Part shown: positions 1-11,510 of the stretch, in pieces | How the letters are laid out: each line of letters begins with the position of its first letter | Position numbering within the stretch: position 1 is the stretch's first letter | Origin: Macrocystis pyrifera | Lineage: Eukaryota; Sar; Phaeophyceae; Laminariales; Laminariaceae | NCBI GenBank assembly: GCA_031763025.1 | Contig: JASSKH010000006.1 | Span: forward strand, 11,901,979 to 11,965,978 | Length of the DNA: 64,000 nt | Direction: 5' to 3' | Notes under the pieces: generated by a model | Databases searched by the model: none | Told to the model about the DNA's origin: nothing | Seen by the model: only the letters and a program-made list of their open reading frames with translations | Translations under genes and position numbers: made by a program

Positions 1-275
1 CTTCTTGGAAAACGTAGGGACATAGTAGACCGCAATAATGCAGTATACTTGCGCGTGTTTATTTTGCGAGCGCGGAAGCACCACCAGGAGAGACAACAAC
101 AGCAGACAGGTGATGCAGGGAAGGCCTTGCCCTAAACCTACGTACAATAAGTGCAGCTGGGTGTTGTCGTATCGAAGTGCTCAAAACGTGAAAGTCCCAA
201 GCCCCTTCCACACCCATCCCTCAAACGAGCGTGTCATCGGTGTTGTTTCCCCTCTATTTTTTTCTTGGTGCAAAG

Positions 276-460
276 GGAGGTCGGAGATTCTTCCGCAGTC
301 GTGCCGGACACGGCATACTCTTACTGCAACGACGACTCGTTTGCAACGGGGGCGACTGTGTGGGCTTCCGTCAACTACGTATATGGAATTGTACTGGAGT
401 GTGCAGAATTGACGGCGACGTGTGCACCCCCGAATGTTCCAGCCAGTCTCCTCGACTCAG
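276..460 (+). CDS. Internal exon of a surface protein gene, copy 1 (extracellular module)
   Basis: The frame with codons from 277 is open and conserved. It reads SYC, then FATG, TVWAS, YG and a C-terminal TC-P-N/ASL pattern. The same module occurs at 15005-15186; my hand alignment gives about 26 identities in 56 residues. The exon is bounded by a pyrimidine-rich AG (274-275) and a GT donor at 461 (GTATGT). One base is left over at each end, so it is a symmetric phase 1-1 exon, and copy 2 has the same phases. I do not recognise the domain. The conserved Cys, Trp and Tyr suggest a small secreted fold, which is inference. It probably belongs with the stalk and transmembrane exon near 899-1375. 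The region between 461 and 898 may hold another exon that I could not fix. Confidence 0.55.
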
Positions 461-898
461 GTATGTCGTCGGAAAACGTCACTCCTGACGTAAATGCTAC
501 ACCCAGCAACAACCGTTCACATTATAGCCGTGACAAGCGTGACTTGGGCTCCGTACCGCTCTCGAGGGACAGCGTCCATTACCGTATGTACCGTGTGTGG
601 TCTGTTGAGCTTTGCGCTCGAATTCTGATAGTTTGTGCTGTGCGGTGGCAAGCGCGATGGGGAAGAGAGCTCAAGATAAGGGGGAAGGGTAGCCCATCCT
701 TCCGGTGTAAAGCACAAACATCAGCTCGCACTGTGATGTAGGCGCTGAAGACTGAAACCTTCCTCAGCATACACCATATCATACTGTATTGAAATGAGTT
801 ACAATTCATCGGTCATCGGGGTTTTTCAGCAATTTCGCCGCAATACCGGCTGCCGTCTACTATAAACAGAAGTATCAATATCAATGGTGGTACTGTAG

Positions 899-1375
899 CG
901 TGCCCCGCACTCCGCCGCCTTATTCGTCGACCCGGAAATCACAGGGCCACGTCTCTCTACGCTGTACCACTTACATCGCATTGCTGCCATCTCGTGTGCG
1001 AACGCTTCCAACTGTCCATCAGATAAGTCAACACCCGCGCCGAGCTCTCTTGTTCTCACACCCGAACCGAGCTCTTCCTCCATCCCCACCGCCGGATCAA
1101 GCGTCAACCGTGAGGGGTCAAAGTCTTCTTCCGTGAACATGAAAGCTATCATTATCACGGCCGCGGGCGGGGGGCTGCTTCTGATCGCGGCAACTATCTG
1201 TGCGACGTGCTGCATCCGCCGCCGCGGAGAAAGCAATAAAAGCAACTCCAACAAGATCCCACCTGGAATTGCTGGCGTAGGGCCTATGACCGAGAGGGAA
1301 CAAGGTGGGGCCAGCACCCAGCAGGGTAGAGTTGTGAACAATACGAACGGAGATGACAACCCCTTGTCTCGATGA
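899..1375 (+). CDS. Stalk and transmembrane C-terminal exon, copy 1
   Basis: The frame is open from 899 to a TGA at 1373-1375. It encodes a segment with SCANASNCPSDK, then a Ser/Thr/Pro-rich stalk of about 35 residues, then a hydrophobic helix (AIIITAAGGGLLLIAATIC, about 1144-1200) followed by CCIRRR and a polar tail of about 50 residues. This is the layout of a type I single-pass membrane protein with a short cytoplasmic tail. The paralogue at 15805-16299 shares GGGLL-IA, a Thr-Cys pair and the Arg triplet. The true 5' splice boundary is not resolved, because the AG at 897-898 does not fit the phase left by the 276-460 exon. An extra exon or another acceptor is likely. Function is unknown; receptor or adhesion roles are guesses. 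Confidence 0.5.
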   Translation, partial: RAPHSAALFVDPEITGPRLSTLYHLHRIAAISCANASNCPSDKSTPAPSSLVLTPEPSSSSIPTAGSSVNREGSKSSSVNMKAIIITAAGGGLLLIAATICATCCIRRRGESNKSNSNKIPPGIAGVGPMTEREQGGASTQQGRVVNNTNGDDNPLSR

Positions 1376-2050
1376 CCTTAGGGTAATCGTGCCGTGATAT
1401 CTAGCGAAATGTATATTTATTTTTTTAAAAAAAAAAAATCTGAAGGGTCGTATTTCATGGTGGCAAATACGTCACAATGGCACGAGTAGGTTTTCCTTGC
1501 ATTGTTTCTTCTCGTCGCGATATGAGCCCCTTGCAAATCCAGTCGGACAGAATATACGCTCCACAGCGATTGTTTTACCGCCCTCTCTCTGTTGTCACGC
1601 CACGGAAATAGCACGACTATTTTCGCACCGTCGGCTTGGAAGGCAGATCGTCCTTCTCTAGGAAAGCGTGCGGGCAAGCGCGTGTTCATTGCCGCGGTGG
1701 GAGTGAATCCTGTACTCACCTCGTCCAGATCCAGTTGGAGACTACTCCCATACTTACGTGTTTCCACCAGGAATACGTGCAGCTGCAGCTGAGTAATACT
1801 CTCGAACATTCCCGTCAAGCCAGTGAAAAAGTACTTGCATACTCACGTGTCTGCGACGTGACGTAAGACACTTGCTCTTCCCATGGTTTCAGGCACTTGC
1901 TCTTAGCAAGGAGCAGTGTAAACCCATGTGATTCGTGAGCTTCCGCCGGGATCCCTTTAATACGGAATTGCTGTCGTGATATGTGCAAGAGCCTTTATGT
2001 GAGGTCACGGAAGAGATGTGCGTTTCACGTGAGAACCGTCGGTCTTTTTT

Positions 2051-2092
<42 letters not shown>

Positions 2093-2953
2093 CCTCTGTC
2101 TCTTCGTAGAACACTGATGACTAAACAGTCTCTTTGTTTCGATACTAGTAAGATTTGTCGTCTCGAGACGCGTGCCGCCGTAGGAATGTGCCTTCTTTTT
2201 TGTGTGCCTCTTCGCGTGAGGACCTTCATACTTCCATCCAACCACGTACTTTTGAGACGAGGCTGCACACTTATTCCGATGTACAAATCAAGCCTGCGGT
2301 TTACTCTAGGATAACACGAAACATATTGTAAAATGCCACGTAACGGTGTTCCAGCGATAAATGGAACAGGTATCTCCTCGTTCGAGGAGCCCCGTCAATC
2401 GTACCAGTCTGACCATAAATATAAGGTGCATTTCGACATTTGGTTGCCATGTGTGCACGCCCTCTCGTAGAATGCCTCTTGACAGGCCACCTTAAGCCAC
2501 CGCATGCCACCGTACGATCCTCGAAGCCGTCTACGATGCCTTCGCGTACTTGCGGAAGATGGGTGTACATATCCAGCTATCGTTCGACCCTTCTCCTTTT
2601 CTTCGGCCCTCTCAGCCAACCCCATCGCCCCTGGTGTACGCGTTCTTGCCTTCTGGTATGTATGTCCTTCGCCTTTTGACAGTTGAACGCTACAGCCAGG
2701 AAACACCGCCGCCACCCTATGCCAACCTGGCCGCATGAAAGCACGCCAGCACTTTCGACGCGAACTTCATCAGGTTGCAAAGCCCGCTGTGCTGCAGACG
2801 GCTCGACGGCGTTGTCGTGCATCAAGCCTGATAGAGGGCGATCGGAGAGGAGCGGGGGGTGGTCTGCCTATTTTGAAAATGCTCACGACTATCGGTCGAT
2901 CGATGCGCGTGCCGTCTCGTGATGCATGTCCCAGAGCTGATTGGATGACTCAA
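1376..2953. other. No recognised gene; contains a CT microsatellite
   Basis: I see an A-run near 1426-1438 and a pyrimidine tract (T-run then CT dinucleotides) at about 2045-2095. The short open frames here have biased composition and no family resemblance. Confidence 0.5.
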
Positions 2954-3268
2954 AGCGTCTTCGGTATAGAGATCTATAGCGTTGGTGCTCTTCCTGCTGT
3001 AGGGCTTAATACTATACTTGCCACAACTCGGATAGTAGCGTCTTCGATACAGAGATATATGGCGTTGGTGTTATTTCTGATGCAGAGCATAGTACTATTA
3101 CCGGGGAACATAGTAAATAGGACCAACTAAGTACTATTACCGGGGAACATAGTAAATAGGACCAACTATTGTTGGCAAAAATTGGTAAATATATAGATTT
3201 TAAATATACCATAGGTGCTATTAACTGTGGACCCCCCCCGTAATATGCTTGCCACCACTCGGGTAGTA
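2954..3268. repeat. Two-unit tandem duplication (83 bp), second unit split by a MITE
   Basis: Unit 1 is 2954-3036. Unit 2 is 3037-3097 and resumes at about 3244-3268. Both begin AGCGTCTTCG and end with a CTTGCCAC-ACTCGG-TAGTAG block. Unit 2 is interrupted exactly at a TA dinucleotide that is single in unit 1, so unit 1 is an empty-site reference for the insertion. Confidence 0.75.
3098..3243. mobile_element. MITE, TTACGGGGG family (longer variant)
   Basis: The ends are TTACCGGGG and CCCCCGTAA with flanking TA. The left end is present twice in tandem (3098 and 3137, each followed by ACATAGTAAATAGGACC), which makes this copy longer than the usual 105 bp. There is no coding capacity. Confidence 0.75.
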
Positions 3269-3271
3269 GTT

Positions 3272-4302
3272 TAGGTACCGTACACTTTGGATTCTTTGTG
3301 CCGCGTCACCCTCTCTCAATTTTTGTGGATTTTTGTTGTTTCGCGTGTTTGCTCTTTGTGTCTTGTCTTTTTTTATCTGGCCATTTTTGCCGTCTTTTAG
3401 TTGGTCCACCAGCGGCACATAGAAATTCCAGCAAACAGTAACCTTGTTCCCTCAATTCTCGGCATCTGCGCGCTGAGCGCGTGCTTGATTGTTTTTGTTC
3501 CTGTGTTTTGTATAGTTTTGTTTTCATTTAGGCATCTTCGCTCTCCGAGCGCATGTTTGCGTATTAATAGTTTATTTCTCTTATTTCTCTTATTTAGCTT
3601 ATTTTAGTCGCCTTCGTACTCCGTTTCTTCTTTTGTCGGATGTACGTACCCATGGGATATTGTGCCGGACTTGTTTCTTGGGTTTACACTTGATGCGGGA
3701 TGGTATACCGCTGCCCGTGGCGCTGCGGTGCACGTGTATTGTGTTGTGCTTTTCTATGTTCCATCCTGACGCTGTCGTGATCACTCTGATTCGTGACGAC
3801 GGTGTAGATTGCAGGAGAACTTCCTACCGTGTTAGAACAGTATCATCGTCATCGTCATCGTCATCAATGCCACCACTGAAACACATAAGTACTGCGGTCG
3901 GTCACGTTTTTCAGTTGTGTTTTTTGGGCCGCTCAGAGCCGACGACCTCGCCCTCCCCGAGGCAACCAATTGAAAGGGCCCCTGCGGAATCGAAGCCGCA
4001 TGCATAGGAGTAGCACGACTGCTGTACGTAGTTCGCCTGAATTATCCTCTTAACATAACAGGCGGGTGTATTTGGTCGCTGGAATGTGGTGGTCAGGAGT
4101 TTGGCAACACCTGCTGAACCGTTTAACGACGAAAAGGATCATGGTTTCGATGTTGTTGGAAAAGCAGTAACTATAGTTGAGGTGTTGAGAGCGGTCTATA
4201 ATTTCTTGGGGATGCGCCTTGAAGGCGCGCACGATGTCGAAGCAGCACGATGCCATGAAAGCAAGGCCATCATGTTGTGCTCGCCCGTTTAGAGTCAATT
4301 AT
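3272..4302. other. No recognised gene; short trinucleotide run
   Basis: A run of TCATCG-type trinucleotides lies at about 3842-3868. The open frames show no family signature. Confidence 0.4.
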
Positions 4303-4690
4303 CGTTCATCAGTATTGCCTGCATACTGTATATTCAACGTACCGCTATCCGGAAGTTGATTGTATCGCAGAGTAACCAGTAGCTTACTCCCTGATGTACC
4401 AGGGAACGTTGCAGGGGACAGGACGGCCTGCCGTAGAGTACACCTGCCCGTAGCATGGGCATTGTTCCGCGATGAGATGGTGAAGGCATCGCCCACCTGA
4501 ACCGCTCTGTTTCCTTCCCTCATTTGGCCACATAAGCGCCGTTCCAGACGCTCTATCTTTTTCTTCATCTCGAGTGACCTTCACAGATTCTTCGGTGTCA
4601 CTTCTGCATGTCTCTTCTCACAGAGACAGAGCCTCGACACGCATAACTATTTACGGTTATGAACCTCGCTCTTAGATATACATCTTGACT
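4303..4690 (+). repeat. Dispersed repeat, copy A (about 0.39 kb)
   Basis: It matches 8830-9250 in the same orientation over nearly its whole length. Shared blocks include GGAAGTTGATTGT, GCAGAGTAAC, AACGTTGCAGG, CCGTAGCATGG, AAGGCAT-GCCCA and CACAGAGAC. Small indels separate the copies. No terminal repeats and no open frame are conserved between them, so it may be a non-coding element or a segmental duplication. Confidence 0.75.
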
Positions 4691-5403
4691 GGCACCACGG
4701 AACGACGTCCCGCTGAGTTCGTCAAGTTCTGCAAGAATTTCGAGGAATGATGGTCACGTCTTCAAGGGCGGATAATGTCTGCACACCCACCATTCAAATA
4801 AAAACAAATGTTTCTGCAACTTCTCAGTTTGTAAAACTGAGTCTCAGCTGCGGTAATTGTAAATATGTCTGTCTGTTTGTCTGTCTGTCTGTCGGCATGG
4901 CTTATATTTTCGAACAATTTCCAATGGTCGATATATACGGTCGTTACAGGTGATATTCGTACGACGTATTCGACCCTTACGAACCATTTATACTGCAACT
5001 TAAATACCTCCAGGCAACTTTAGCCAGAAAATATATCCTCGACACCGTACCATCGTACCATATCGCCAACGTACCATCCCACACGGTGGTGTTTTCCCAT
5101 ATACCATACCACCAACATATACCATATCATGTACCGTGTTTTTTCCATGTATATCAAACCGTGTAGTACCATCATCATATATGATACCATATACCAACAT
5201 ACGATATCACATCAAGTACATAAGAAGAGCATATGTTGAAGGTGCAAGGTGATGAGGTGATAAGTGAGGTGAAGGTGCAAGGTGGTGAGGTGATATAAGT
5301 TGGAGAAGCTGCAAAGGGAGAGCGATGGCACCAGGGAGCAGACTGCTATTTCCACCCCTGAACATCCAGGACATCCACGGTGTCCATGCCTCATCCTAGA
5401 CAC
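4691..5403. other. Intergenic; short tandem and TACCAT-rich tracts
   Basis: TGTC repeats lie at about 4866-4892. A stretch rich in TACCAT and ATACCA words runs from about 5040 to 5210. Two imperfect copies of a 30-bp purine-rich unit (GAAGGTGCAAGGTG) lie at about 5237-5298. No gene is recognised. Confidence 0.45.
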
Positions 5404-6322
5404 AGAATCCGACGACTTGCGTGATCAGCGTTTCGTATCGAAAAATGGCAAGCGCTCTTAATTCAAGATGTTCTCCACGACAACAAGCAGCAACAGAACG
5501 ATCGATGAGTTGGATGGTAACACGACTGTGTAGTGTCGTTGCTTCGCGCCCGACGCGCGGTCGGCGCGCGGCGCATCTCTCCGTGGCCAGACTACAACAG
5601 GCGGCTGGCGCGGGTTTGGGCCTGGAGACCAAGAGAACCGCATTCGGCGCGCACCTCTCGGTGGATACGTGCTCGTAGATTACAGCAGCAGCGGCACAGC
5701 AGCAGCAGCAGTCAGTCACATTGTGAAGTACAAAATACCAAGAAGACAACTTGACTTTTAAAGCACACTCGGTACGTCTCTCCGTCGCCAGACCAAAGAA
5801 AGGCAGTCAGAGTTGGCTCGGACGCTTGGGTCCTACGCGCAGTGCAGCGCACCCAACGCGCCTCTTCGCGGCACCAGACCACAACAACAGCAGTTGGTCT
5901 CGGCGTTTTCTTGCATCTGTGCGCGCACTGTAAATCCGATTTTTCCGCATAGATATTCGTAGGAAGACTGTTTCGATTAGGAAGTTCACATCCGAAAATG
6001 CGATCGGGCCAAAATCTGAAGCTCAAAAAATGTCTTTCACAACTGGCTGCTGCTGCAGTCTACAAATATGTGTCCACCGAGAAGTGCGCGCGGAGCGCGC
6101 TTCTCTCGGTCTCTAGGCCCGAGCCCGCGCTTGCCGACTGTAGTCTGGCCACGGAGAGACGCGCCGCCCGCTGACCGCACCTCGGGCGCTGTACAGCTGT
6201 GTCACCATCCGACTCATCGATCGTTCCGGTGCTGCTGCTTGCTGTCGTGGATAACATCTTGAATTTAGAGATCAAGCCATTTTTGGATTTGATCTGATGA
6301 CCTAGGTCGTCGGATTTTGGGC
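5404..6322. mobile_element. Foldback element with long inverted arms (about 0.9 kb)
   Basis: The left arm, about 5404-5680, reappears as its reverse complement at about 6058-6322. Shared blocks are AATCCGACGAC, AAAAATGGC, AATTCAAGATGTT, ACGATCGATGAGT, TCTCTCCGTGGCCAGACTAC and CTCGGTGGA. The arms span about 270 bp with modest divergence. The middle holds two weaker relatives of the same CTCTCCG-GCCAGAC block (about 5773 and 5862), so the arms may have grown from a smaller repeat. No transposase is visible, and target duplications were not determined. Confidence 0.7.
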
Positions 6323-8829
6323 GAAAATCTGATGACTTTCGCAATCGGATTCTCAAATCGGTGCTCGTCGCGTGACTGCTCTCTTATTTCAGCCTATTCA
6401 GCCCGAAGCCTGAAGAATGCGATTACCTGATACGTGACCGGTATCATTTTCCCCCCGTTTTTAGTAGTGTTGTTATTGTTTCTTCCGTCATGACACATGG
6501 CCCCATGAGCTACGTACTGCGGTGCACAACTAACTTAATATTACCTCCCGCACAAACGCCTACATATATATCCGAGCATTGAATATTAGCTTGGCTCGAG
6601 AGCAAGCCCTGCTGTGCTGCTGCTGTTGCTGTTCAGTTTTTGGTGCGTACTCCAAACTCTGACTCACACCGAAGACGCGAGCGAGGAACTCATATTTTCA
6701 CCATTTTGAAAACCACATCTCCTTCCTCGAAATCCTGGCGTGGTTTTCTGCCAGGTATTGGTAGTCTTGTGTCTAATACAGTACGACCACGAGTAGTGTC
6801 GATTACTTTGTAACCGTCGTGCGTACAAGCGCAATATATGTACAAGAAACCCCGCTGCAGACCACTGTGCCGAAGTAGATCTGTCACTTTCGTCATTCGC
6901 GCTTCTTCTAGTAATAGGCTGTGAAAGAAGAGTCTGGTGCATCACTACTACTAGTAACACGAAAAAGTCTACTTCGTTTTCATTTTGCAATCCTCTGTGT
7001 GGTGCAGACATCTTCTGTCTATATTCGTTCGTCTGTCGACTACTTTGTAACTGCTTGTTGAGGACATTATAATTCGCTTTTAGGTTGCGATCCTCTGTGT
7101 GGTAGAGACTTGTTCTGTCTATTTTGGCTGTTGATTAATTTGTGACCGTCGTATATTTCGGTACTCATACATTTTGCGGTACAGAGATCTCTTCAATCTG
7201 TCGTTTGCTTTGTAGAAAAGCACGCCGCAGCCGCAGTATCAACTTCAAGACGAAAAATATTTCGCTTCTACTTTCCAATCCTCTATTTGTGGAAAAGACA
7301 TGTACGTTCTGTCTGTGGCCGTCTGTCGATCACTTTGTCACCGCCGTATATTTCGTCTCCCCGATTTCAGAAAATAAATACCTGGTAAATATTGTTTCTT
7401 GCAGGCTGTACCTACTGATCCACCACCGCCTGGACTTTACATGACGTATTTATAGCATGCTTCTTAAAAGGAGTATGTATTTCCGTACGTAGGGACGGGT
7501 AGGCTTCCGGCTTCCATCGTCGCTCGGAACCGGAGCCGTGGGCCGTGGGCTCTTCTTAGAGGCAAGGGGGTACGTTCTGCGCTATGCAAATATCGGTATA
7601 CGTAGTTTCCCGTTTACAGTACCGCCGTATGGACCAGGCAAGCCACAACCTATTGGTGGCTGTTGGGGGGCGGGGCGTCCTGGTCCCGCCATACTATCGT
7701 ACTGCTGTGCTGGCATACAATTCTGTCCCGTAACATAAGCAACCGCTCAGATTTAACAATGAGGCGGGCTTTGTAGAATTCGATTGAGGGGGAGCGTTGA
7801 ACATACATCATACCAGCATATGTTTTTCTACGCTTTACTTACATAGGACACTACTCGCTGGTCATGCGTAAACCACGAGTTTTGTGACACGAATGCATCC
7901 GGAATACCGCCGCTCTTACACGGACCTGCATAAGTGTTCCCTTTACGTTTACTTTTTCCACGTTTCCGTTGTCGCGCCGGCCGGATTGTGTTGTCCCATT
8001 GTACTGTGAATATTTAACTCTTGACATGACTCTATCCGTATTGTCGTTGCTATCGCACATGACTGAATGTTTTATTCCGTTCACAGTTTTGTTTTTATTC
8101 ATTTGGTATCAGGTTTCTACAGCGTAAGCGTTCCTCTAGCTCCTGACTTTCATCACGGGGGTGTATTGAAATATGGATGTTGCGATACATATATGTGTTG
8201 ACGTTCATTCCCTTCGCACGAGTAAACTGGTTGTCTTACTGTAGTGCTAGTTGCGGATAATATACGGCGAGACTCGAGCTTGTTACTTCTCGCCGGCATA
8301 CTGTTGTTGCCGTTGTTGTGCTCACGTTAACTATTGAAGCATGGAGTCCGTGGTGGTGGTTACACAAAGTTGCTGGAGCTCTAAGAATATCCGAAAAACC
8401 TTCAAAAATCAAACTCGACTAAGAAGCACGACGCTTCCCCCATAAACAATACACGAGACGAAGAAGGTGCACACATGGAATTGAAATCAAATCAATGCGC
8501 AAACTGAATTAACATGACCGCAGATATCCACTCAACTACAGCATAGAGTTCCCCCTGTTCACACAACCAACAAACTCGTGGCTACTGATTACAGCGGTTG
8601 CTGTCTGGAGTTCTACCTGCACTATACGAAGCGCACGGTATTCGTGAGTGGAGAGGAAGACGCCCGCGGTCTGGGGTGCTGTCAGAGTGACGACTCGCGG
8701 ACATGCAGTGAAAAACGAGCAGCCAAATAAAAAACACTAAACGAATATTAGCGATCGCCATGTTTTCCGGCTTGTCTGACAAAAGGTGCAGCACAGCTAT
8801 GATACCACATCCCTGATAATTGCGGGGGT
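6323..8829. other. No recognised gene; contains a 94-bp degenerate tandem repeat
   Basis: Apart from the tandem repeat at 6975-7355, described separately, I see no coding signature on either strand. Confidence 0.4.
6975..7355. repeat. Degenerate tandem repeat, about 94-bp unit, four copies
   Basis: The block TTCG-TTT...CAATCCTCTGTGTGG...AGAC...TTCTGTCT recurs at about 6978, 7073 and 7261. A more diverged unit lies near 7165. The spacing is 95 and then 2 x 94. Confidence 0.55.
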
Positions 8830-9250
8830 CATTCCTCATGAAGGGTATACAGCATTCAACTTAGCTCCGTGTCAGGAAGTTGATTGTGTTGCAGAGTAAC
8901 TAGCTTACCACATAAGTATCAGGCAACGTTGGAGTGAACGTCGCAGGAACGTTGCAGGAAGCAGGTCGGGCTGCCGAAGAGCACACCTGTCCGTAGCATG
9001 GACATTATCCCGTGATTATCAGGCGAAGGCATTGCCCATCTTGATCGCTCTCTTTCATTTCCGCATTAGGCCAAGCAATAAGCGCCTTTCCAAACAGTAT
9101 ACTTCTTCTTCATCACAAGTGCCCTTCACAGACACTTCGGTACCACCTCTGCATCTATTCTCACAGAGACGAGCCTCGGCACGCGTCATATTCTACACCT
9201 GCATATAGCCAACATATATTATTCCGCCATGCCCTTAGATGCAAGGACCG
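8830..9250 (+). repeat. Dispersed repeat, copy B
   Basis: Direct copy of the repeat at 4303-4690, 4.5 kb away. It carries a small internal duplication (AACGT and GCAGGAACGTTGCAGGAA) absent from copy A. A MITE begins 18 bp downstream. Confidence 0.75.
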
Positions 9251-9268
9251 TTTGAGGGTTAACAACTA

Positions 9269-9358
9269 TTACGGGGGTCCTATGGTAAACATAAAAACCT
9301 ATATATTTAACTATTTTTACTAACAAATTTTGGTCTCGTTAACTATGGACCCCCGTAA
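9269..9358. mobile_element. MITE, TTACGGGGG family (90-bp variant)
   Basis: It has left end TTACGGGGGTCC, right end GGACCCCCGTAA and flanking TA on both sides. It is 15 bp shorter than the common form because part of the left inner arm is missing. Confidence 0.85.
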
Positions 9359-9360
9359 TA

Positions 9361-9790
9361 GCTGTACGTACAGTACGGGCAAAGTGGGAATTGCCCTTAT
9401 GTACTGCCTCAAAGGTTTGAACGAACAATAAAAAGATCGATGAATACACCATATGCATGTACGTACCTGGAAACAACCCATACTGAATCGGCGTGCGTTT
9501 CGTCCACTCAGCGCGCTAAAGCATAGCTAGAAATGCATTTTTTATTTAGAGGGTCAGTATGCATATGTGCTTAGCATACCTGGTACGCAGGTCTAGGGTC
9601 GTTGGATAGCTTCTCAGGAGCAACAACAAGAGAGTGGTAGCTAAGAATGACATCTTAAGGGAAATTCGTGGGAGTGTATCCGGACAACGTCCGGCCAACC
9701 TTGGCGTGTTTGTGTTTTAGTTCCTACGAAAGCCACACAAGGATCTCATGGTGCCGATGGAGAAGGATTTGTGTACGTCATTTGAAGCGA
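9361..9790. other. No recognised feature
   Basis: I see no gene, repeat or structured RNA in this stretch. Confidence 0.35.
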
Positions 9791-11510
9791 ACATTGGCAG
9801 AGAATCATCGCCTGGGATCGCCAAAGACGCATCGCATGAGATCGCCGCAACCTTATACCTTGACATCATTATTAATAGAGCATTGTTCGCTGGGATCGCT
9901 GGAGCAACGTCCCCCGGCGCCTCCAAGGCAACATCGTCTGGGGTCGATCGGTCATCGTCACTTGCAGCTGCCGGATTATGTTCTTCTGGGGTTGCGAGAA
10001 TAATCACGTAGGGCCGACAGCCCGCTATCGTTTCCACCATCTGTGCTCGGTGGAGCGTATTCGCCTGAAATTTACGAATCATCACCGCCGGGGATTGCCG
10101 GAGCATCCGGCTGGGGTTGTCACACCATCATCGCCTGGGGAGGTTGACATGGTCGTAGTCGTCTAGGGTCGCGTCCACATCACTCGCCATCGCCCTTAGA
10201 GTGCAAACAAGCGCAGATGGAGTCGTTAAACCATCATCACCTGAGGATTCAGAGGGAATGTTCGCCTGGGATCGCCGGAGCATCATGGCTGTGACCTCCG
10301 CAGAAAAGTCGTTCGGAATCGCAGAACAATCATAGGCTAAAATCGGCGGAGAGATATCGCCTGGTGTCATAGGTTACATCGCTTGGGCTCGCCGGATCAC
10401 GTGGGATTGCAGGGGTATCATCGCCTGGGATCGTCCGAGCATAAAAACCGAGGGACACCGGAACTCACGAGCCGAGGGCTCTAGAGCATCCTGAGATTTG
10501 TGGATCGTCATCGCATGGGGTAGTTGCAGCAAGATCACCTGGGATCGCCGGAACATCATCACATGAGATCGCTTGAGCATTGTCGCCTGCGATCACCGGA
10601 GTATCGCCACGTGGAACTCGCCGAAGCATCACTTTCTGCGCTGAATGGGTCATCATTGCCTGAAGCCGGCGGACAATTATCGCCTGGGTTGCGAGATAAT
10701 CACCCACTATGGTCAGCAGGTCCATATCAGCTGCACCACCTGTGGTCTCTGGGACACCTTCGCTTGGCATTTCCGGAGGATCACCACCTGGGATCACCAG
10801 AGAATCACCACCTGGGGCTGCCAGAGCGTCATCGCCTGGGCAGGTTGATATCGTCTGGATCAGCTGTGGTCGCATTTGGACCATCACCCATCGCCGACAC
10901 AGCGCAAAAACGCACGGATGGAGTCCATGGACTGCCATCACCTCGGGTCTATGAAGCAATTTTACCTGATTTCGCCGGAGCATCAATGCACAGGGTCTGC
11001 GGAGAATCGTTACGTGCAATATCAGGGACATCATCACCCGGTATCGTCGGAGAATCAGTGCTTAGAGCCAGCGGGCCCCATCGCTTAGGAGCACTGGATC
11101 ATCCGGGAATCGCCGAAGAGTCATCGCCTGGGATCGTCGCAGGACTATCTCCTGAGGTCGCCGGGTCATCAATGCCGGGTCATCAATGCCTAGAATCGCC
11201 GGAGTGGATCACCTGGGAGCGCTGGAGTATGATGGGATCGCTGGAGCATCATCGCGTCAGAGTATTAGGGGATCCAAGCCTGACATTGTCGGAGCTCAGA
11301 AGCTGGGATCGCTTTCGCCTCGACGTTAAGGATGGTCGTAGCACCATCGCCCGGAGTCGCCAGGGGCGGCTGGATCCTTAACTCCTGGTTTTTCTCCAGC
11401 ATCATCGCGTGGCGCTGTCGGAACGGCATCGCTTGGCGTCGCCCGAGCATAGTGGACCAGGGTCAACGGATCCACGTCGTCTGCGTCACCTGGAGCCACA
11501 CCTGAGCAAC
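9791..11510. repeat. Decayed 24-bp minisatellite, about 1.7 kb
   Basis: Variants of the words CATCATCGCCTGGGATCG and CCGGAG recur throughout; the clearest adjacent 24-bp units are near 10783-10830. Because 24 is divisible by three, each frame reads an eight-residue repeat (for example SSPGIAGA on the plus strand and PAIPGDDA on the minus strand). That explains the long open frames on both strands. No start, stop or codon bias favours one frame, so I do not call a gene. Confidence 0.75.
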
